A stretch of DNA of 64,000 nucleotides from positions 1 to 64,000 of the forward strand of contig JBAKBP010007634.1 in NCBI GenBank assembly GCA_037953745.1, given 5' to 3'. The stretch comes from Lithodes maja (lineage: Eukaryota > Arthropoda > Malacostraca > Decapoda > Lithodidae). Both the position numbers and the translations under genes were made by a program. The notes beneath the pieces were generated by a model. The model searched no databases and was not told the origin of the DNA. It worked only from the letters and a program-made list of their open reading frames with translations. Below, piece after piece: positions 62,272 to 64,000 of this stretch (the stretch's first letter is position 1; each line of letters opens with the position of its first letter).

Positions 62272-64000
62272 ATGAACAAGGAGACAGTGAGTCAGGTAGT
62301 GGATCAAATCAGGGACAAGGAGATAGTGAGGGAGGAGCAGGAGATAGACACAGTGAGTCAGGTAGTGGATCAAACCGAAGACAGAGAGATGGTGAGGGAG
62401 GAGCAGGGGATGGAGACGGTGAGTCAGGTAGTGGATCAGCCCGAGGACGGAGAGATGGTGAGGGAGGGGCGGGAGATTGTGGAGGGGGGGGGGAGGAGAA
62501 TAGAATTAGCAGGGAATGTGGAGGTAGGTCAGGGAGGGGATGGAAGAGGAGGTGAACCTGATGGGAGGCAGGGAGGGAAGAGAAACAAGGAGGAGGATTC
62601 CAATATACTGTGCTACTACACTAATATAGATGGAATAAACAGTAAAAAGGTAGAATTGGATGATATATTAAGAAAGGATCAACCACAGATAGTCTGTTTG
62701 ACGGAGACAAAGCTGAACCAGGACTTTGACAGCAATATAGTGTTTAGTGAAGGATATAATATATGGAGATATGATAGAAAGGGAAAAAGGGGAGGTGGAG
62801 TGGCAGTATTAGTTAAGAACCCTATGACAGCAAAGCAAGTGGAGTTAAATAATGACAAGGCAGAAATAATGGCAGTTGAACTCAATGATATACAGTAGAA
62901 GGAAAAAAGCTAGACATAGCAGTAGCTTACATGCCACCAAAGACCAGAGCATGGAGGGAGTTGGAGTTTGAGGAGATGGTCGAGGATATGATTCAGTCGT
63001 TGAGAAGATTGCTTTTAAGGAAGAATCGATTGATCTTGGTAGGAGATTTCAACTGTAGTGAGGTTGATTGGGAATCGGGAGATGCAGGGCCAAATCAGAG
63101 ATCTTGGGGAAGTCGGCTAGTGGAGTTGGTTACGGAAAATGTACTTGCACAACATGTGAAGGAAAATAAAAGAATGAGGGGTAATAACGAACCTTCTAAA
63201 CTCGATCTGATTTTTACAAAGGATCCTCACGAAATTAGTGATATAAACTATTATGTCCTGTAGGTAAAAGTGATCACCTATTACTAAAATGGAAGTTGAC
63301 CTCGAGTAATGCCAATAGATTAGACAATAGCTACATAAATGACATTAAATTATAGTAAAGCTGATTATGTATCCTTGAAAAGATATTTAGAGCGAGTAGA
63401 TTGGGATCTTATTTTGAAGGAACAGGACGTACAAGGTAAATATAGTAGATTCCTCGAAATTTATAGAGTAGGAACCAATCTGTTTGTCCCAAGATATAAA
63501 ACTGGAAATTTTACTAAGCAGAAAGATTGGTTTAATTTGAAATGCAAAAGAGCTTTGGGTAGGCGTGATGCAGCTTGGGCTAGATTAAGAAGAAGGAACA
63601 CAGAATAATCGGAATAAATATAAACAGGAGAGGAATAGATATGTTAACATAATTAGGCAAGTTAAAATGAACTATGAGAAGATCATAGTAAATAAATGTG
63701 AAAGTGATCCTAGATTATTTTATAAATATATAAACAGTAAGTTGAAGGTAAAGAAACAAATGACTAAATTAAGAGTTGATGCTAGGACGTATGAAAATGT
63801 ATCGGACATGTGCGAGGTAATGAATAACAAATTGGGGTCAGTTTTTACTAGAGAGGAAGGTTTTGACGAACCACAGGCGGGAGTACTGGAGAGTGGTCTT
63901 AGTAAGATTGAAATAACTAGAGATGAGCTGTTATCTGCAATGAGAGGACTTGAAGTAAGGAAAGCTATGGGACCGGATGAAGTGTCTGCCTGGGTTTTAA
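62272..64000 (+). pseudogene. LINE E copy 2 ORF2: endonuclease and start of reverse transcriptase, right edge
   Basis: The first frame (62272-62898) includes a repeat-encoded N-terminus, then CYYTNIDGINSKKVEL, CLTETKLNQD and GGGVAVLV. After a frameshift, VAYMPPKTRAW and LVGDFNCSEVDW (to 63263); after another, GKSDHLLLKW; then ERVDWDLIL (to 63608); then an open frame from 63607 to the edge with MGPDEVSAWVL. Endonuclease motifs are all recognisable but at least four frameshifts separate them. The sequence at 63890-64000 matches LINE E copy 1 almost exactly. Confidence 0.85.
62281..62470 (+). repeat. 63-bp tandem repeat, three units
   Basis: gtgagtcaggtagtggatca recurs every 63 bp. Because 63 is a multiple of three, two reading frames stay open through it: one gives SESGSGS...GEGGAGD repeats (ORF1 side), the other TVSQVVDQ...EMVREEQ repeats (ORF2 side). 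Confidence 0.85.

Overview
This window is eukaryotic genomic DNA made almost entirely of transposable elements. I see no convincing single-copy host gene. Short interspersed AACCT/TTAGG tracts (the arthropod telomere unit), frequent AGGCCTA motifs, many microsatellite-tailed LINEs and TTAA- or TA-flanked DNA transposons suggest an arthropod, most plausibly a decapod crustacean. That assignment is inference.

Layout, using working family names. 1-1959 is LINE Z (minus, open frame running off the left edge). 2.0-3.8 kb holds a piggyBac-like MITE split by an RTE-like LINE, then repeats. 3.9-13.2 kb holds two LINE A elements head to head (minus, then plus); the plus copy has an uninterrupted 1018-codon endonuclease/reverse transcriptase ORF2. 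14.1-17.5 kb: LINE B (minus) and LINE C (plus). 18-29 kb: tRNA-like short elements, a second piggyBac-like MITE, a 3.3 kb non-coding insertion, LINE C again, and two TG...CA terminal-repeat elements around a low-complexity ORF. 33.3-37.8 kb: LINE G split by LINE F, whose 954-codon ORF is open. 38.3-42.1 kb: LINE H fragment, repeat module M, and a second LINE Z containing an RTE copy that itself contains a piggyBac MITE. 43-49.1 kb: a foldback with an RTE in its loop, then a 4.6 kb TA-flanked pogo-like relic carrying two TTAA elements, the larger encoding a piggyBac protein without its DDE core. 49.1-52.3 kb: module M copies and a LINE B containing two insertions. 52.6-57.5 kb: a 4.9 kb TTAA-bounded block with at least five later insertions. 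58.2-60 kb: LINE I. 60.4-64 kb: a minisatellite, a U4 snRNA-like sequence, and LINE E running off the right edge.

Because several families occur two to five times, filled and empty sites can be compared inside the window. That gives target-site duplications and relative insertion order. It also exposes six places where one copy has TACTGTA or TACAGTA and its paralogue has only TA. This is the footprint expected after excision of a TA-target transposon with CAG...CTG ends, and one such element (56620-57129) is still present.
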